From Paenibacillus sp. BK033 (GTDB lineage Bacteria; Bacillota; Bacilli; Paenibacillales; Paenibacillaceae): 64,000 bases of DNA. The position numbers and the translations under genes are program-made. Position 1 is the first letter of the stretch. Each line of letters begins with the position of its first letter. The stretch covers positions 469,975 through 533,974 of the forward strand of contig NZ_SLVP01000003.1 of NCBI RefSeq assembly GCF_004345425.1, given 5' to 3'. Shown here piece after piece: positions 34,715 to 42,475 of the stretch. Under the pieces are notes generated by a model. The model was not told the DNA's origin, ran no database searches, and saw nothing but the letters and a program-made list of their open reading frames with translations.

Positions 34715-36238
34715 TTAACCTTTGCCGTCCAGCTTTCTGGCCAGCCTGCGCATTTGCTCCAACTTCTCCGGCGAAATCGCCGTATCGCCCGCTCCTTCAT
34801 CCTGTACAATCGGAATAGACGGCTTGCGGGACGTCCCCCCGCGCGGACTGTTGCGCGATGCCCCTCTCACGCCCGGACCGGCTGCCGCTCTGGCATTCCG
34901 GCGTTCCTTGTCGGCCTCCACCTCAGTCTGCTCTCTAACGTAAAGAACAGCCTTCTCGAATGTATCCACCTGCTTCACCAGCATGTTGGACACAACGGCC
35001 TCCACGAATGTTTTCGTTACGCGCTGCGCATCGTTCATGCCTATCACGTAATGAATAAGTACGTTGATTACCGGTGCGGGAAGCTTGTAATTCAGATCGA
35101 TCCGCTCAAAGGATCTTTCGATCCAGTCCGGTACGGCTCCGGGGAAAAACCGCTGCAAAAACCGCGTATGCGGTTCATTCCGCATGAGCATATTATATTG
35201 CTGCACGTCGCATCTGCCCGCCAATTGGCTTGGCACAAGCATGTAATACTCTTCCTGAACCCCAAACTCGACGAGCTCTTCCTCCGTCTCGTTAGGTTGA
35301 ACGGCTGCTGCCTGTACGCGGGCAAGCGTTCTTTGCCGTTCGCCTTCGCGCTTCTTATCCTGCCGGTACAGCTGGTTCGCGCGCAGCTGAATCTCGTCAA
35401 CGATCAGCTCGCCATTCGAAGCGAAAATGCCGTCTTCATCCAATAGCCGGCAAATATCCGCGACGGATAGATTGTATTTGTAAGCGACATAATTGACTTG
35501 CGCGAGCTGCTCGGAATTGCCGCGCATCCGCTCTACATAACTCCGGTTCGCCGAATTGCGCGGGAAACGAAGGATGATCTCCCCGTAAGGAATGCCTGCC
35601 GTCTCAAGCTGTGCCCGAGGCGCAGCCTGACGGGTTGGCGCCACTTCCGTTAAAGCCTGCTCGAGCTCCTGATCCACCGACTGCGTGTTCAGCTGGAACA
35701 GCTCATAGAAAGGCACCGAAATATTTTCTTTGCTCAGCTGCTTCTGCGACAGCTCGTCCGGTTCTTGCGCCCCAAACGATTCGCGAAGCGAAATAACCGC
35801 GTATTTGCCGATCTTGTCCGTTAGCAGCAGCGTCAAATGCTGATTGCGGAAAAACTCCCCGGGCGTCAGCGGCTGCGACAGCTCGTATTCGTAAATGACG
35901 TCTGCCTGATCCGGCAGCCCTATCCGCGAGGTCTGCAGCAGTCCAACCGCCTCCAGGCGCGATGCCTGCTCGATTAAATATTTTCTGCCGCGCTCGTTCA
36001 TGTCCAGTCCAAGTCCAAGGAACAGCTTGCGCTGCGGTTCAATGGCGGAATAACCGGACGTGCCTTCGGCAATGCCATGGTACAGCTGCTGGTATAACGC
36101 AATGGCAAAGGCGCCTATCATCGGCTGATAGATAAGCGACAACATTTTATAGTCCAAGCTGCTTAGCGAAAAATCTCGAAAAATGTAGTAACGGTGATGT
36201 TCTGTGTATTGCAGTAGATTACCGATGCGCAATTGCAT
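34715..36238 (-). CDS. dnaB: Replication initiation and membrane attachment protein DnaB
   Basis: A 507-residue member of the DnaB/DnaD family of Firmicutes (not the helicase of E. coli). The N-terminal winged-helix dimerisation part (YYIFRDFSLSSLDYKMLSLI) is followed by a central linker, a DnaB_2 module (about 370-450, with YVIGMNDAQRVTKTFVEAV) and a basic, low-complexity tail (GVRGASRNSPRGGTSRKPS). It acts at the origin and at restart with DnaD and DnaI. Cotranscribed with dnaI. The ATG start has a weak ribosome site (GGAGAG). Confidence 0.9.
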   Translation of the reverse strand: MQLRIGNLLQYTEHHRYYIFRDFSLSSLDYKMLSLIYQPMIGAFAIALYQQLYHGIAEGTSGYSAIEPQRKLFLGLGLDMNERGRKYLIEQASRLEAVGLLQTSRIGLPDQADVIYEYELSQPLTPGEFFRNQHLTLLLTDKIGKYAVISLRESFGAQEPDELSQKQLSKENISVPFYELFQLNTQSVDQELEQALTEVAPTRQAAPRAQLETAGIPYGEIILRFPRNSANRSYVERMRGNSEQLAQVNYVAYKYNLSVADICRLLDEDGIFASNGELIVDEIQLRANQLYRQDKKREGERQRTLARVQAAAVQPNETEEELVEFGVQEEYYMLVPSQLAGRCDVQQYNMLMRNEPHTRFLQRFFPGAVPDWIERSFERIDLNYKLPAPVINVLIHYVIGMNDAQRVTKTFVEAVVSNMLVKQVDTFEKAVLYVREQTEVEADKERRNARAAAGPGVRGASRNSPRGGTSRKPSIPIVQDEGAGDTAISPEKLEQMRRLARKLDGKG

Positions 36239-36442
36239 CTCTCCATCTCATTGGTACTTTCTATTATTCTAACATAAAAAGAAGGGCCGGGGACGAATTC
36301 AAAACTAGAAATATGAGGTGCAAGGCGGAATAGGCGCCCCTTAACCTTGACGGAGCGCGGCTTAAGGGGACACTAAACCTTTTCTTAGAATTGAAAAACG
36401 GCTCCGCGATCCCCTTCGGAATAACGAAAGCCGTTAGATGAT
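36239..36442. other. Intergenic region with two hairpins
   Basis: No gene seen. CCCCTTAA (36337-36344) pairs with TTAAGGGG (36362-36369). Nearer yuiB, AAACGGCT and AAGCCGTT form a stem that could be the yuiB terminator on the minus strand. Confidence 0.5.
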
Positions 36443-36730
36443 TTAGAACATTTTGTAACCGCCGCGGCGCAACGCGCGAATGGCCCATCCGCTGATATAA
36501 GCACCGGCTAAGGCGCCGATAACCGGAATAACATCGACATATGTAAAATCCGTAAAATTCTTCGCAAACGACTCTGAATCATTCCATGTGTACCAGATGC
36601 CGAGCGGAAGCAAAACGATGATAAAGACATAAATAGGAAACCAGGTTGTTTTGAGAAGCATGTTAAGTATAAAGCCGATGCCGAACATCATGACCAGGAA
36701 CAGCACGGTGGCTACAATTAATTGAAGCAT
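36443..36730 (-). CDS. YuiB-like membrane protein
   Basis: A 95-residue protein with three hydrophobic segments: VATVLFLVMMFGIGFILNML, then a Trp/Pro-rich segment, then VIPVIGALAGAYISGWAIRA before a basic tail. It resembles Bacillus YuiB, of unknown function, which is likewise encoded near yumB/yumC-type NADH dehydrogenase and ferredoxin reductase genes, as here. The ribosome site is AAGGAGAAG. Confidence 0.75.
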   Translation of the reverse strand: MLQLIVATVLFLVMMFGIGFILNMLLKTTWFPIYVFIIVLLPLGIWYTWNDSESFAKNFTDFTYVDVIPVIGALAGAYISGWAIRALRRGGYKMF

Positions 36731-36888
36731 GTCCTCTTCTCCTTATGGAAAGTCTCGCTTCTCAGTTTAAATAATGGAAATAAGGAAGTCAATCGGAGAT
36801 GTCCATTTGTCACAAGTCCGCCATTTGCTCTAGCCGAATTATTTACGATACAATGTTAAAAGCAATGCGACGAGAGGAGAATTTACCC

Positions 36889-37635
36889 ATGAGTGAAGTA
36901 GCCATTACGTTAGAAGGCTGGTACGCCCTGCATGATTTCCGTTCGATGGACTGGGCGGCATGGCGACTTGCAAGCGATAAAGAACGGAGTCAGGCGCTCG
37001 ACGAGCTTCAATCCTTCCTGAAGGAATGGAGCAGCGTTGACGAGAACAAGCAAGGCAGCACGGCGGTTTATTCCATTGTTGGCCAAAAGGCCGATTTCGT
37101 GTTTATGCACCTGCGCGAAACGCTGGAAGAGCTGAACGATATCGAAACCGCTTTTAACAAAACGCTGTTCGCCGAGTTCACGCAGCCGGCTCATTCGTAC
37201 GTGAGCGTTGTCGAGCTTAGCAACTACGTCAATTCGCCGGGCAGCGACCCGATGCAAAATCCGGAGGTTGTGGCACGCTTGAAGCCATCCCTTCCGAAAG
37301 CGAGACATATTTGCTTCTATCCGATGAACAAACGCCGTTCGGGCAACGACAACTGGTACATGCTGAGCATGGAGGACCGCCGCGGCATGATGCGCAGCCA
37401 CGGCATGATCGGACGCAAGTATGCCGGCAAGGTTAAACAGATCATCACCGGCTCCGTCGGCTTCGATGATTGGGAATGGGGCGTTACGCTGTTTGCCGAC
37501 GATGCGCTTCAGTTCAAAAAGCTCGTATACGAGATGCGCTTTGACGAAGTCAGCGCGCGTTACGGCGACTTTGGCGAGTTCTTCGTAGGGAATCTGCTGA
37601 CGGACGAGAAGTTTAAGTCGATGCTGTCGCTGTAA
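36889..37635 (+). CDS. hemQ: Coproheme decarboxylase HemQ (chlorite dismutase fold)
   Basis: A 248-residue enzyme finishing heme b synthesis in Gram-positive bacteria by oxidative decarboxylation of coproheme. The expected catalytic Tyr (Y144 in [10 protein letters not shown]) and heme-ligand His (H171 in [14 protein letters not shown]) are present, and the Cld pattern with [10 protein letters not shown] follows. ATG 36889 after GAGGAG gives the family length; the in-frame extension to 36799 looks random. Repeat copy B lies directly after it. Confidence 0.94.
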   Translation: MSEVAITLEGWYALHDFRSMDWAAWRLASDKERSQALDELQSFLKEWSSVDENKQGSTAVYSIVGQKADFVFMHLRETLEELNDIETAFNKTLFAEFTQPAHSYVSVVELSNYVNSPGSDPMQNPEVVARLKPSLPKARHICFYPMNKRRSGNDNWYMLSMEDRRGMMRSHGMIGRKYAGKVKQIITGSVGFDDWEWGVTLFADDALQFKKLVYEMRFDEVSARYGDFGEFFVGNLLTDEKFKSMLSL

Positions 37636-37658
37636 TAGGTTCAAGCGAGCCTACACAG

Positions 37659-37768
37659 TCAAATGTTTTTCCGATCGCTGTTGTTCCCGGATTCTTTGAT
37701 TAAAGGGTTGATAGGTGGTTGGAATCCGTGAACAAAGGCGAGCACTCCGTTTCTCCAGAATCATTTGA
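37659..37768 (+). repeat. Dispersed structured repeat, copy B (downstream of hemQ)
   Basis: Outer arms TCAAATG (37659-37665) and CATTTGA (37762-37768). Inner arms TTGTTC-CGGATTC (37681-37694) and GAATCCGTGAACAA (37722-37735). Core blocks TCGCTG, AGGCGAGCACTCCG and TTTCTCCAG. It begins 23 nt past the hemQ stop codon in the same orientation, with no terminator in between. Confidence 0.8.
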
Positions 37769-37802
37769 GCTGCTACGGCATCGTTAACCTATTTTTTAGA
37801 TC

Positions 37803-37838
37803 GATAACGCCACCGGATGATTCCGGTGGCGTTATTTA
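37803..37838 (+). terminator. Terminator-like hairpin
   Basis: A perfect stem, ATAACGCCACCGG-N6-CCGGTGGCGTTAT, followed by a short T stretch, after repeat copy B. It probably ends hemQ transcripts. The bases 37839-37952 hold no gene I can see. Confidence 0.7.
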
Positions 37839-37952
37839 GGGTGGATAAACGAAACTTACGTAACGCTATTTGTTCCAAAATGGCGGTTTGGGGACTTCTA
37901 ACAAACCCTGATATCGATAGCGAAGTCGCGGGTCGGATGAACTTCCGGGCAC

Positions 37953-38030
37953 AAAAAAGCTTTCGTCGAGGCGCAATGTCATTAAGTTAGCTTAACTTAA
38001 TGACATTGTCGCCGGAGCGAAAGCTTTTTA
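37953..38030. terminator. Very long hairpin after the 86-codon gene
   Basis: Base AAAAAGCTTTCG / CGAAAGCTTTTT, then GCG / CGC, then a perfect AATGTCATTAAGTTA / TAACTTAATGACATT around GCT. About 30 paired bases over 78 nt. It abuts the stop codon of the minus-strand gene and could terminate both strands. Confidence 0.8.
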
Positions 38031-38291
38031 TTAATCCTCGTCGTCCTCGTCCAATAGGCCGAGACGTTTTTGCTCGAGATAGAGCTCGGTCGCACGGTCG
38101 CGCTCGCGGCCTTTCTCTTTCAGCCGCTCGATCGCGGGCAGAATGAGAATATCCACTTCTTTTTGCACCGTGTACGACAGATCGTAACGCTGCTGGGACT
38201 CGAGGAACGAGCCGACCTCCATCAACGCATTGTAGCGGTCGAGCTCATCCCGGGTCAATAATCCGCGGACCTGCACGCTTGCGTGGCGCAT
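38031..38291 (-). CDS. Small charged protein coupled to ndh
   Basis: An 86-residue protein of unknown function. It looks mostly helical, with RGLLTRDELDRYNALME near the start, many charged residues and an acidic end (LLDEDDED). Its ATG shares one base with the ndh stop (TAATG), so it is translationally coupled. No domain is recognised. A longer frame reaches 38375 inside ndh but has no ribosome site. Given the coupling it may act with the NADH dehydrogenase. Confidence 0.65.
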   Translation of the reverse strand: MRHASVQVRGLLTRDELDRYNALMEVGSFLESQQRYDLSYTVQKEVDILILPAIERLKEKGRERDRATELYLEQKRLGLLDEDDED

Positions 38292-39484
38292 TACAGGAAC
38301 TTCCCTTTGCGCAGCACAAGCGGAATACCGCCGATAATGAACAGATAGCGCAGGTCGATCAACTTTTTCAGCCAAGCAGCCGTACGGCCCTTGTACTTTT
38401 TGCCGAATGCGATACCGATCGCTTCGCCTTTGCCCAGCGACGCTACCGTGCCTTTGTTGCTGAAGGCAAAGGCCTTCAAAGGCTGGTTGCGGATCGAAGC
38501 AATCAGGTTATGCGCGCATACGACGCCTTGCTGCATGGCGATTTGCGCGGTTGGAGGGTATGGGCGGCCCTCCGGATTAAACATGAGGGAGTTGTCGCCG
38601 ACGATGTAGATGTTCTCATGGCCGGGAGCGCGCAGGTTGTCATCCACTTTCACGCGTCCGCGCATCGTTTCAAAGCCTGCATCCTCAATCAGACGGTTGC
38701 CGCGGATACCGCCGGTCCAAATAACCGTCTGCGATTTGATTTCTTCGCCTTCGCCAACTACGACGCCTTCCGGCGTGCACTCTTTGATCGCCGTTCCGAT
38801 GCGGAATGTTACGCCCTTTTTCGTCAATACGTCCATCGCGTACTCGACGAGCTCGGGATCAAAGCCCGGAAGCGCGGTTGGCGCCGCTTCAATATTGTAC
38901 ATTTTCACGAGTGCCGGATCGACATCGAACTGCTTGCACAGCTCAGGGATACGGTCGGACAGCTCGCCAATGAATTCGATGCCGGTAAAGCCCGCCCCGC
39001 CTACGATAAAGGTCAGGTAGTCGGTACGGTGCGGTTCACGCTTGAAGCGCGCGAATTGATACTCGATATGCTCGCGGATCAGGCGGACAGAGTTGATGCT
39101 TCTAATATTCATTGCATATTCGCCAAGGCCGGGAATGCCAAAGGTTTCCGGCTCGCCGCCAAGACCGATGACCAGATAATCATACGAAAGAGTTCCATCC
39201 TCAAGAATAACCTTTTTGTCCTGCGGACGAATCTGCACGACTGTCGATTTCACGAAGTCGATCTTGAATTCGTCAATCAGCTTGGAGATGCTGACGCGCG
39301 CATTCTCAGGATTATCCGTTCCCGCAGCGGGCATATGCAAATGCGTTGTAATATAATGATAGTCGTGCTTATTCACCAAAGTGACGTCAGCCTCGTTATA
39401 ATTAAGCTCCTTTTGCAACCGCAGCGCAGTAAGCACACCACCGTAGCCAGCTCCTAAGATGACAATTTTGGGTATGTTGCTCAT
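38291..39484 (-). CDS. Type II NADH dehydrogenase (NAD(P)/FAD-dependent)
   Basis: A 397-residue peripheral membrane flavoenzyme passing electrons from NADH to menaquinone without proton pumping. N-terminal FAD motif KIVILGAGYGGVLTALRLQK, second dinucleotide site TFIVGGAGFTGIEFIGEL (about 160-177), IYIVGDNS near 292 and the quinone-side PPTAQIAMQQG near 310. ATG 39484 is preferred over 39547, which has no ribosome site and overlaps the operator. A Rex-type operator lies 46 bp upstream, so it is likely repressed when NADH is low relative to NAD+. It resembles Bacillus YumB/Ndh. Confidence 0.88.
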   Translation of the reverse strand: MSNIPKIVILGAGYGGVLTALRLQKELNYNEADVTLVNKHDYHYITTHLHMPAAGTDNPENARVSISKLIDEFKIDFVKSTVVQIRPQDKKVILEDGTLSYDYLVIGLGGEPETFGIPGLGEYAMNIRSINSVRLIREHIEYQFARFKREPHRTDYLTFIVGGAGFTGIEFIGELSDRIPELCKQFDVDPALVKMYNIEAAPTALPGFDPELVEYAMDVLTKKGVTFRIGTAIKECTPEGVVVGEGEEIKSQTVIWTGGIRGNRLIEDAGFETMRGRVKVDDNLRAPGHENIYIVGDNSLMFNPEGRPYPPTAQIAMQQGVVCAHNLIASIRNQPLKAFAFSNKGTVASLGKGEAIGIAFGKKYKGRTAAWLKKLIDLRYLFIIGGIPLVLRKGKFL

Positions 39485-39529
39485 CGTATGATCCCATCCA
39501 TTCCTTAGCTTGTTTATGTGTCTTTTTGT

Positions 39530-39547
39530 TTGTGAAAAATTACACAA
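39530..39547. promoter_or_regulatory. Rex operator upstream of ndh
   Basis: TTGTGAAAAATTACACAA matches the redox repressor Rex consensus TTGTGAA-N4-TTCACAA with one mismatch. Rex controls ndh in Bacillus, so the target is consistent. Confidence 0.8.
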
Positions 39548-39658
39548 TCCGTGCTGGATTTATATTTCTACCCCAGCGAATTGTGTCATTTTTTGGTCCG
39601 ATTTATCGCTCCGATCGTACGCCTTAAATACATGCGTTTCAGTCTTATTTATCTACTG

Positions 39659-39687
39659 TTGACTGTCCAAATTCGGGGCCATACATA
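39659..39687 (+). promoter_or_regulatory. Possible promoter of the ferredoxin reductase gene
   Basis: TTGACT (39659-39664), a 17-nt spacer and TACATA (39682-39687). The leader would be about 145 nt; nothing else is recognised in it. Confidence 0.45.
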
Positions 39688-39840
39688 CAATACATCAGAA
39701 ATATTACATAGTTTTTACTTAAACTTCAAGAGCAAAATATACGAAAAACTTTAGAGCAGCATACAAATTAAATATTTCCTTCTTGGAATTGGCAGGCATA
39801 TAATAGGAAGCAGATCATCAATATATTGGAGGTGCTTTCC

Positions 39841-40842
39841 ATGTCATCCGTAGAGCAGCCGAATAACCTTGCAGATATTATCATTATTGGCGGCGGGCCT
39901 GCCGGCCTGTTTGCAGCCTTTTATGGCGGAATGCGCCAGGCATCCGTTAAAATTATCGAGAGCATGCCTCAGCTTGGCGGTCAGCTAGCAGCCCTTTATC
40001 CGGAGAAGTACATATATGACGTGGCCGGGTTTCCAAAAGTTACAGCCCAAGAGCTTGTTGATCGGTTAATTGAGCAAATCAGTCTTTTTCAGCCGGAAGT
40101 GTTATTAGAAGAAAAAGTCGTTGAAGTGAACAAACAGAGCGAACGTTTATTTGAAGTCATTACCAATAAAGCCGTACATTATGCAAAAGCCGTTATTATT
40201 ACGGCCGGCGTTGGCGCGTTCGAGCCGCGCAAGCTGGAGCTGCCCGAAGCCGCGCAATACGAGAAGAGCAACCTTCATTATTTTGTCGGGGATCTGAACC
40301 GGTTCAAGGGGCAAAAGGTATTGCTCACGGGCGGCGGCGATTCGGCCGTTGACTGGGCGCTGATGCTGGAGCCCATCGCGGAGTCGGTTACGCTTGTACA
40401 CCGCCGCGACAAGTTCCGCGCGCATGAGCATAGCGTAGAGAATCTGATGAACTCGAAGGTTAACGTGCAGACTCCTAAAGAGATCACCTCCCTCCACGGG
40501 GACGGCCGGATCAGCCGCGTAACGCTAACGGATGTCAAAACGAAGGATCAAACCGAGATCGATGTAGATGCGGTAATCGTCAATTACGGCTTTGTCTCCT
40601 CTCTCGGCCCGATTGCCGAATGGGGCATTGAGATTCAAGGCGGCTCCATTGTTGTGGATACGAGAATGGAGACCAGCGTCAGCGGCATTTTTGCCGCGGG
40701 GGACATTACGACCTATCCGGGCAAGCTGAAGCTGATTGCCGTTGGATTCGGAGAAGCCCCTACCGCCATTAATAACGCGAAGGTCTATATTGATCCGGAC
40801 GCGAAGCTATCCCCGGGGCATAGCAGCAACATGAAGCTGTAG
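39841..40842 (+). CDS. yumC: Ferredoxin-NADP+ reductase, thioredoxin-reductase-like (YumC type)
   Basis: A 333-residue flavoprotein. FAD motif [19 protein letters not shown], a central NADP motif [16 protein letters not shown] (about 159-174), and [23 protein letters not shown] near the end. The redox CxxC of thioredoxin reductases is absent, as in YumC. It gives reduced ferredoxin or flavodoxin for biosynthesis. ATG 39841 has GGAGGT 9 nt upstream. Near ndh and yuiB as in Bacillus. Confidence 0.9.
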   Translation: MSSVEQPNNLADIIIIGGGPAGLFAAFYGGMRQASVKIIESMPQLGGQLAALYPEKYIYDVAGFPKVTAQELVDRLIEQISLFQPEVLLEEKVVEVNKQSERLFEVITNKAVHYAKAVIITAGVGAFEPRKLELPEAAQYEKSNLHYFVGDLNRFKGQKVLLTGGGDSAVDWALMLEPIAESVTLVHRRDKFRAHEHSVENLMNSKVNVQTPKEITSLHGDGRISRVTLTDVKTKDQTEIDVDAVIVNYGFVSSLGPIAEWGIEIQGGSIVVDTRMETSVSGIFAAGDITTYPGKLKLIAVGFGEAPTAINNAKVYIDPDAKLSPGHSSNMKL

Positions 40843-40972
40843 CACAAGGCGGAACGTCATGACACTTAAGAACTTGAATTTCATTGTGCTAAAATAAAAA
40901 TGACAAGGGTATCCTAACGTTGGCGTTTCATTCAAGTGCAGGCAATCTGCACAAGCCAAGGAGGATACCCTT

Positions 40973-41233
40973 ATGTTTTGTCCTGTATGCAATGGCATGC
41001 AGCCGCTGAATGCGGCCTGCTCCAATTGTGGCCAAGCGATGGAAGATTGGGGCCGAATGACAGACTGGATTGGTCCTTATGCACCTTACGTGCCACTTGA
41101 GACGGAAATGACTTCATGGAATCAATCGGCCGATAATAAAAACTGCATGCATATCGTATACTGCTCGTCCTGTGAACGGACGGTTGAGGCTGCCGTTACC
41201 GAAGTAGAAATGGATTCGTTAAACAGCGTTTGA
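40973..41233 (+). CDS. Small zinc-ribbon-like protein
   Basis: An 86-residue protein with CPVCNG at residues 3-8, CSNCGQ near 16 and a third pair CSSC near 64, consistent with one or two zinc sites. The middle is aromatic-rich and acidic. ATG follows AAGGAGGATA. I do not recognise a family. Its last 15 bp overlap the 3' end of sda on the other strand, so the two genes converge tail to tail. Confidence 0.75.
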   Translation: MFCPVCNGMQPLNAACSNCGQAMEDWGRMTDWIGPYAPYVPLETEMTSWNQSADNKNCMHIVYCSSCERTVEAAVTEVEMDSLNSV

Positions 41234-41362
41234 GGCGGCAGCCTTGTTAAGCTGTCTTCGCTTCATCTCGAGCAGAAGCATTCGGATGAAATCGTCTTCC
41301 AGTTTGTACTGAATAGCGGCAAGGTAGGTGTCTTCCAGCAGCTCGTCTGACAGCAGATCCAT
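41219..41362 (-). CDS. sda: Sporulation histidine kinase inhibitor Sda
   Basis: A 47-residue helical hairpin protein: MDLLSDELLEDTYLAA, then KLEDDFIRMLLLEMKRRQL. The LSDELL start, DFI turn and E-x-KRR-x-L end match Bacillus Sda, which inhibits KinA and blocks sporulation when replication is active or disturbed. ATG 41362 gives the family length; an ATG at 41374 (MCPGM) is so close to AAGAAAGG that it is less likely. Upstream is a cluster of DnaA boxes, as for Bacillus sda, one overlapping the -10, so DnaA control is expected. Confidence 0.88.
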   Translation of the reverse strand: MDLLSDELLEDTYLAAIQYKLEDDFIRMLLLEMKRRQLNKAAASNAV

Positions 41363-41443
41363 ACCTGGACACATCCTTTCTTCCTAAAGTTTCCTGAGCT
41401 GTCCCCATCGTAACATGCCCTTTTCCCTACAACAATGACCCCC

Positions 41444-41452
41444 ATTATACAC
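41444..41452 (-). promoter_or_regulatory. sda extended -10
   Basis: Minus strand TGTATAAT with TATAAT at 41449-41444, about 80 nt before the sda ATG. The -35 is poor. It overlaps a DnaA box. Confidence 0.5.
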
Positions 41453-41544
41453 ATCACCTTGTGGACAGGCTGTGCATGAGATGTGAATACAAGTCGAAAA
41501 ATGAGGATTTAACGCAGTGGGTTATGTGGATACTTTTATACACA
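41445..41544. promoter_or_regulatory. DnaA-box cluster upstream of sda
   Basis: Perfect TTATNCACA boxes at 41445-41453 and 41536-41544 (both TTATACACA). Near matches on the other strand are TGTGGACAG (41460-41468), TGTGCATGA (41471-41479), TGTGAATAC (41482-41490) and TGTGGATAC (41525-41533). Six boxes in 100 bp, one on the sda -10. The rest of the region to 41640 has no gene. Confidence 0.8.
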
Positions 41545-41645
41545 GCCTTTTTTTACCAAAACGCGATAAAAAACTTTAATCGAAATTCATCCCCCTATTA
41601 ATGGAATATATTGAAATTCCGTGCATAGGCTTGTAGATTCCCCGT

Positions 41646-41674
41646 GAAAAAAAAACAAACCCAAATGGGTTTTA
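41646..41674 (-). terminator. Terminator after ATP-grasp gene
   Basis: On the minus strand AAACCCATTTGGGTTT is followed by GTTTTTTTTT, 18 nt past the stop codon. Confidence 0.8.
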
Positions 41675-41692
41675 TAAGCGGCCCTATTCTTC

Positions 41693-42364
41693 TTATCGCG
41701 GCCTCGTATTTACTTCAAAGATCCATATCTTGCCGTTCACGTCAATGCCGTAATCGAACCCTAACTGCCCAACGCCCGGAAACCTTTCCTCCAGTATTCG
41801 CGTTGACGTCACGGTCAAATCGCGCATTTTCTGCTTCTTCGCTCCCACTAGAGCCGGAGACAAGGATCGGCGGATTCCTTCTGCCGCCGTAACCATCGTG
41901 CCGCCTTGGCACAGGTTGGTTACGAACAACCCCGGCTTGGCGATTCTTCCTACCATCGAACGGTATACCCAGCCCGTTTCGGTCTTTACATACTTGACCC
42001 TGTAATCAATCGGGCGGCCGCCAACCTTGGCGAGCCGGATACCTTTCTGAATCAGATAAGGGCGATTTTTGCGTTTCTTGTCGAGTGCCGACTTAAGCGC
42101 TTCAAAGCTGGCATAAGAATGCGTTGTCGAATGGGAGGTAAAGCTGTAGCCTACGCTTGTCTTCGACACCTTAATAACGCCGTGTCCGCCAGTGCCGATA
42201 ACGGGCTTGATAACAACCGTTTGATGCTTGCCGAGCATGCTTCTTAAGTTGCCGGCATTGTATAGCTTCGTTGGCGGAATATGCGGGGCAATAAAAGGAT
42301 CGGCGAGAAGAGCCGCCTGCTTTGCCCATTTGTCGGGGACTGGCCGGCCAAGTTGTTCTTCCAT
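41693..42364 (-). CDS. YheC/YheD-like ATP-grasp protein (spore-associated family)
   Basis: A 223-residue protein of the YheC/YheD family. The ATP-grasp core is visible: VVIKPVIGTGGHGVIKV (about 48-64), YLIQKGIRLAKVGGRPIDYR (about 102-121) and GFDYGIDVNGKIWIFEVNTRPR at the C-terminus. Family members are described as coat-associated in Bacillus endospores; the ligation reaction is not known. ATG 42364 follows AAAGGAGATT; the frame extends to 42463 without a ribosome site. It is shorter than YheC/D, consisting of the ATP-grasp part only. Confidence 0.8.
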   Translation of the reverse strand: MEEQLGRPVPDKWAKQAALLADPFIAPHIPPTKLYNAGNLRSMLGKHQTVVIKPVIGTGGHGVIKVSKTSVGYSFTSHSTTHSYASFEALKSALDKKRKNRPYLIQKGIRLAKVGGRPIDYRVKYVKTETGWVYRSMVGRIAKPGLFVTNLCQGGTMVTAAEGIRRSLSPALVGAKKQKMRDLTVTSTRILEERFPGVGQLGFDYGIDVNGKIWIFEVNTRPR

Positions 42365-42434
42365 GCTATCAATCTCCTTTCCTATTAATAGCATATGAAG
42401 GAGGAACGGTTGTCTCTTGGATGATTGTCCGAGC

Positions 42435-42474
42435 AAAAAAGAGGGAGTGCCGCTTATTGGCACTCCCTCTTTTC
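42435..42474. terminator. topB terminator (bidirectional)
   Basis: AAAAAAGAGGGAGTGCC and GGCACTCCCTCTTTT pair around GCTTATT, directly past the topB stop codon. Confidence 0.92.
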
Positions 42475-42475
42475 G

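Noticed and set aside
38279-39457. Plus-strand frame of 392 codons opposite ndh
   Set aside because: The ndh gene on the other strand is certain; no motif in the antisense frame.
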